Shown here piece by piece: positions 13,392-13,986 of a stretch of 13,986 bases of DNA (position 1 is its first letter; each line of letters opens with the position of its first letter). The notes below the pieces were generated by a model. The model ran no database searches and had not been told where the DNA came from. It was given only the letters and a program-made list of their open reading frames with translations. A program made the translations under genes and the position numbers. The stretch spans positions 1,501 through 15,486 of the forward strand of contig DHQH01000050.1 of the NCBI GenBank assembly GCA_002410125.1, given 5' to 3'. Origin of the DNA: Alphaproteobacteria bacterium UBA5343. Lineage in GTDB: Bacteria; Pseudomonadota; Alphaproteobacteria; RF32; UBA5343.

Positions 13392-13986
13392 TTATTTTTT
13401 CCAGAAGCTAGGCATAAACACCACCAACATTGTAATAATTTCAAGTCTTCCTAAAACCATTGCAAAAGATAAAACCCATTTAGCAAAATCTGGGAGAGTT
13501 GAATAATTTCCTGCAGGACCTACAATATTACCAAGCCCAGGACCTGAGTTTGTCATGCAAGCTGCGACTGTTGAAGCAGAAGAGATTATATCAACGCCTG
13601 TTATTGCTACTAATAAAGTTAAGATAGCCCAGCAAAATGCATAGGCTGTTAAAAATGTCATAACTGATGAGGCTATATCATTTGGGCAAGTTTTTTTACC
13701 AATTTTTAAATTGTAAACTCGGTGCGGATTAATCGCTGAAATTAAAGTTTTTTTCATCTGGGCAAACATTATTTGCCATCTGAAGATTTTAATTGAGCCA
13801 GAGGTTGAACCTGTACATCCTCCAATAAATGCAAAGATTAAAAATGCAGGATAGGCAAAAGCTCCCCACGTACAATAATCTGTTGTTGCAAAACCACTAG
13901 AAGTTATGATTGATGTAACATTAAAAGAAGAAAGTCTTAGAGCTGTTAGGAAATTAAACTTGCTAGTTAAACTTAACCATAATGTT
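13392..13986 (-). CDS. TrkH/KtrB-type potassium uptake protein, C-terminal part (5' end cut by window)
   Basis: An uninterrupted minus-strand frame from the window edge to a stop at 13392-13394 gives 197 visible residues. The Met near 13769 is internal, because the frame continues upstream with clear TrkH sequence. Two of the four pore repeats are visible: the third filter (TSSGFATTDYCTWG, visible residues 28-41) and the fourth (TNSGPGLGNIVGP, about 145-157). Between them lies the conserved GGCTGSTSGSIKIFRWQI loop. Five or six hydrophobic spans are present, and the protein ends in FWKK. TrkH is the channel-like inner-membrane subunit of a K+ uptake system whose cytoplasmic TrkA partner binds nucleotides; that partner is not in the window. 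It converges on the Sua5 gene with only four bases between the stops. Confidence 0.93.
   Translation of the reverse strand, partial: TLWLSLTSKFNFLTALRLSSFNVTSIITSSGFATTDYCTWGAFAYPAFLIFAFIGGCTGSTSGSIKIFRWQIMFAQMKKTLISAINPHRVYNLKIGKKTCPNDIASSVMTFLTAYAFCWAILTLLVAITGVDIISSASTVAACMTNSGPGLGNIVGPAGNYSTLPDFAKWVLSFAMVLGRLEIITMLVVFMPSFWKK

Noticed and set aside
13392..13769. A complete 125-residue protein starting at the Met near 13769
   Set aside because: The frame continues upstream to the window edge with the TrkH filter GFATTD and the GGCTGSTSGS loop, so that Met is internal to a truncated TrkH gene.
1..13986. CRISPR arrays, tRNA or rRNA genes, insertion sequences
   Set aside because: Looked for regularly spaced repeats, cloverleaf or rRNA-like sequence and transposase motifs in the intergenic stretches; none seen by eye.

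Overview
The window reads as chromosomal DNA of an A+T-rich alphaproteobacterium. The main reason is the gene run lspA - short DUF3035/BamF-like lipoprotein - M16 peptidase - M16-like partner - pgi - mutL, an order I know from alphaproteobacteria, with an alphaproteobacterial-type XRE/S24 regulator next to it. An intact glucose-6-phosphate isomerase argues against Rickettsia itself, which lacks glycolysis. A gut or host-associated A+T-rich lineage would fit, but that is inference.

Layout. (1) Positions 1-1710, minus strand: a visibly more A+T-rich block of four small genes. They encode a 233-residue protein with a peptidoglycan-binding-like repeat, two multi-pass membrane proteins, and a cut-off one-pass protein with a cysteine-containing tail. 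Its promoter carries a 16-bp palindrome over the -35 element. (2) 1879-2505, plus strand: an XRE-S24 (LexA/cI-like) regulator, divergent from block 1, whose Ser and Lys catalytic positions are both substituted. (3) 2608-9629, plus strand: a tightly packed envelope/housekeeping run (lspA, lipoprotein, two M16 proteins, pgi, mutL) preceded by a promoter overlapped by a 10-bp-arm inverted repeat. (4) 9630-10776: an accessory-looking pocket with direct and inverted repeats and a two-gene minus-strand cassette of unknown function that has its own good promoter. (5) 10777-12288, minus strand: leucyl aminopeptidase pepA with a clear terminator. (6) 12443-13387, plus strand: full-length Sua5-type threonylcarbamoyl-AMP synthase. 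(7) 13392-13986, minus strand: the C-terminal third or more of a TrkH-type potassium transporter, cut by the window edge.

How the genes work together. LspA cleaves lipoprotein signal peptides, and the next gene encodes a lipoprotein that would be its substrate and is probably a BAM-complex subunit. The two M16 genes look like the catalytic and non-catalytic halves of one envelope peptidase. pgi, mutL, pepA, the Sua5 gene and trkH are core genes without an obvious functional link. The best candidates for an undescribed system are the two-gene cassette at 9835-10625 and the peptidoglycan-binding-like/membrane-protein cluster at 1-1710 with its divergent, apparently non-cleavable repressor.
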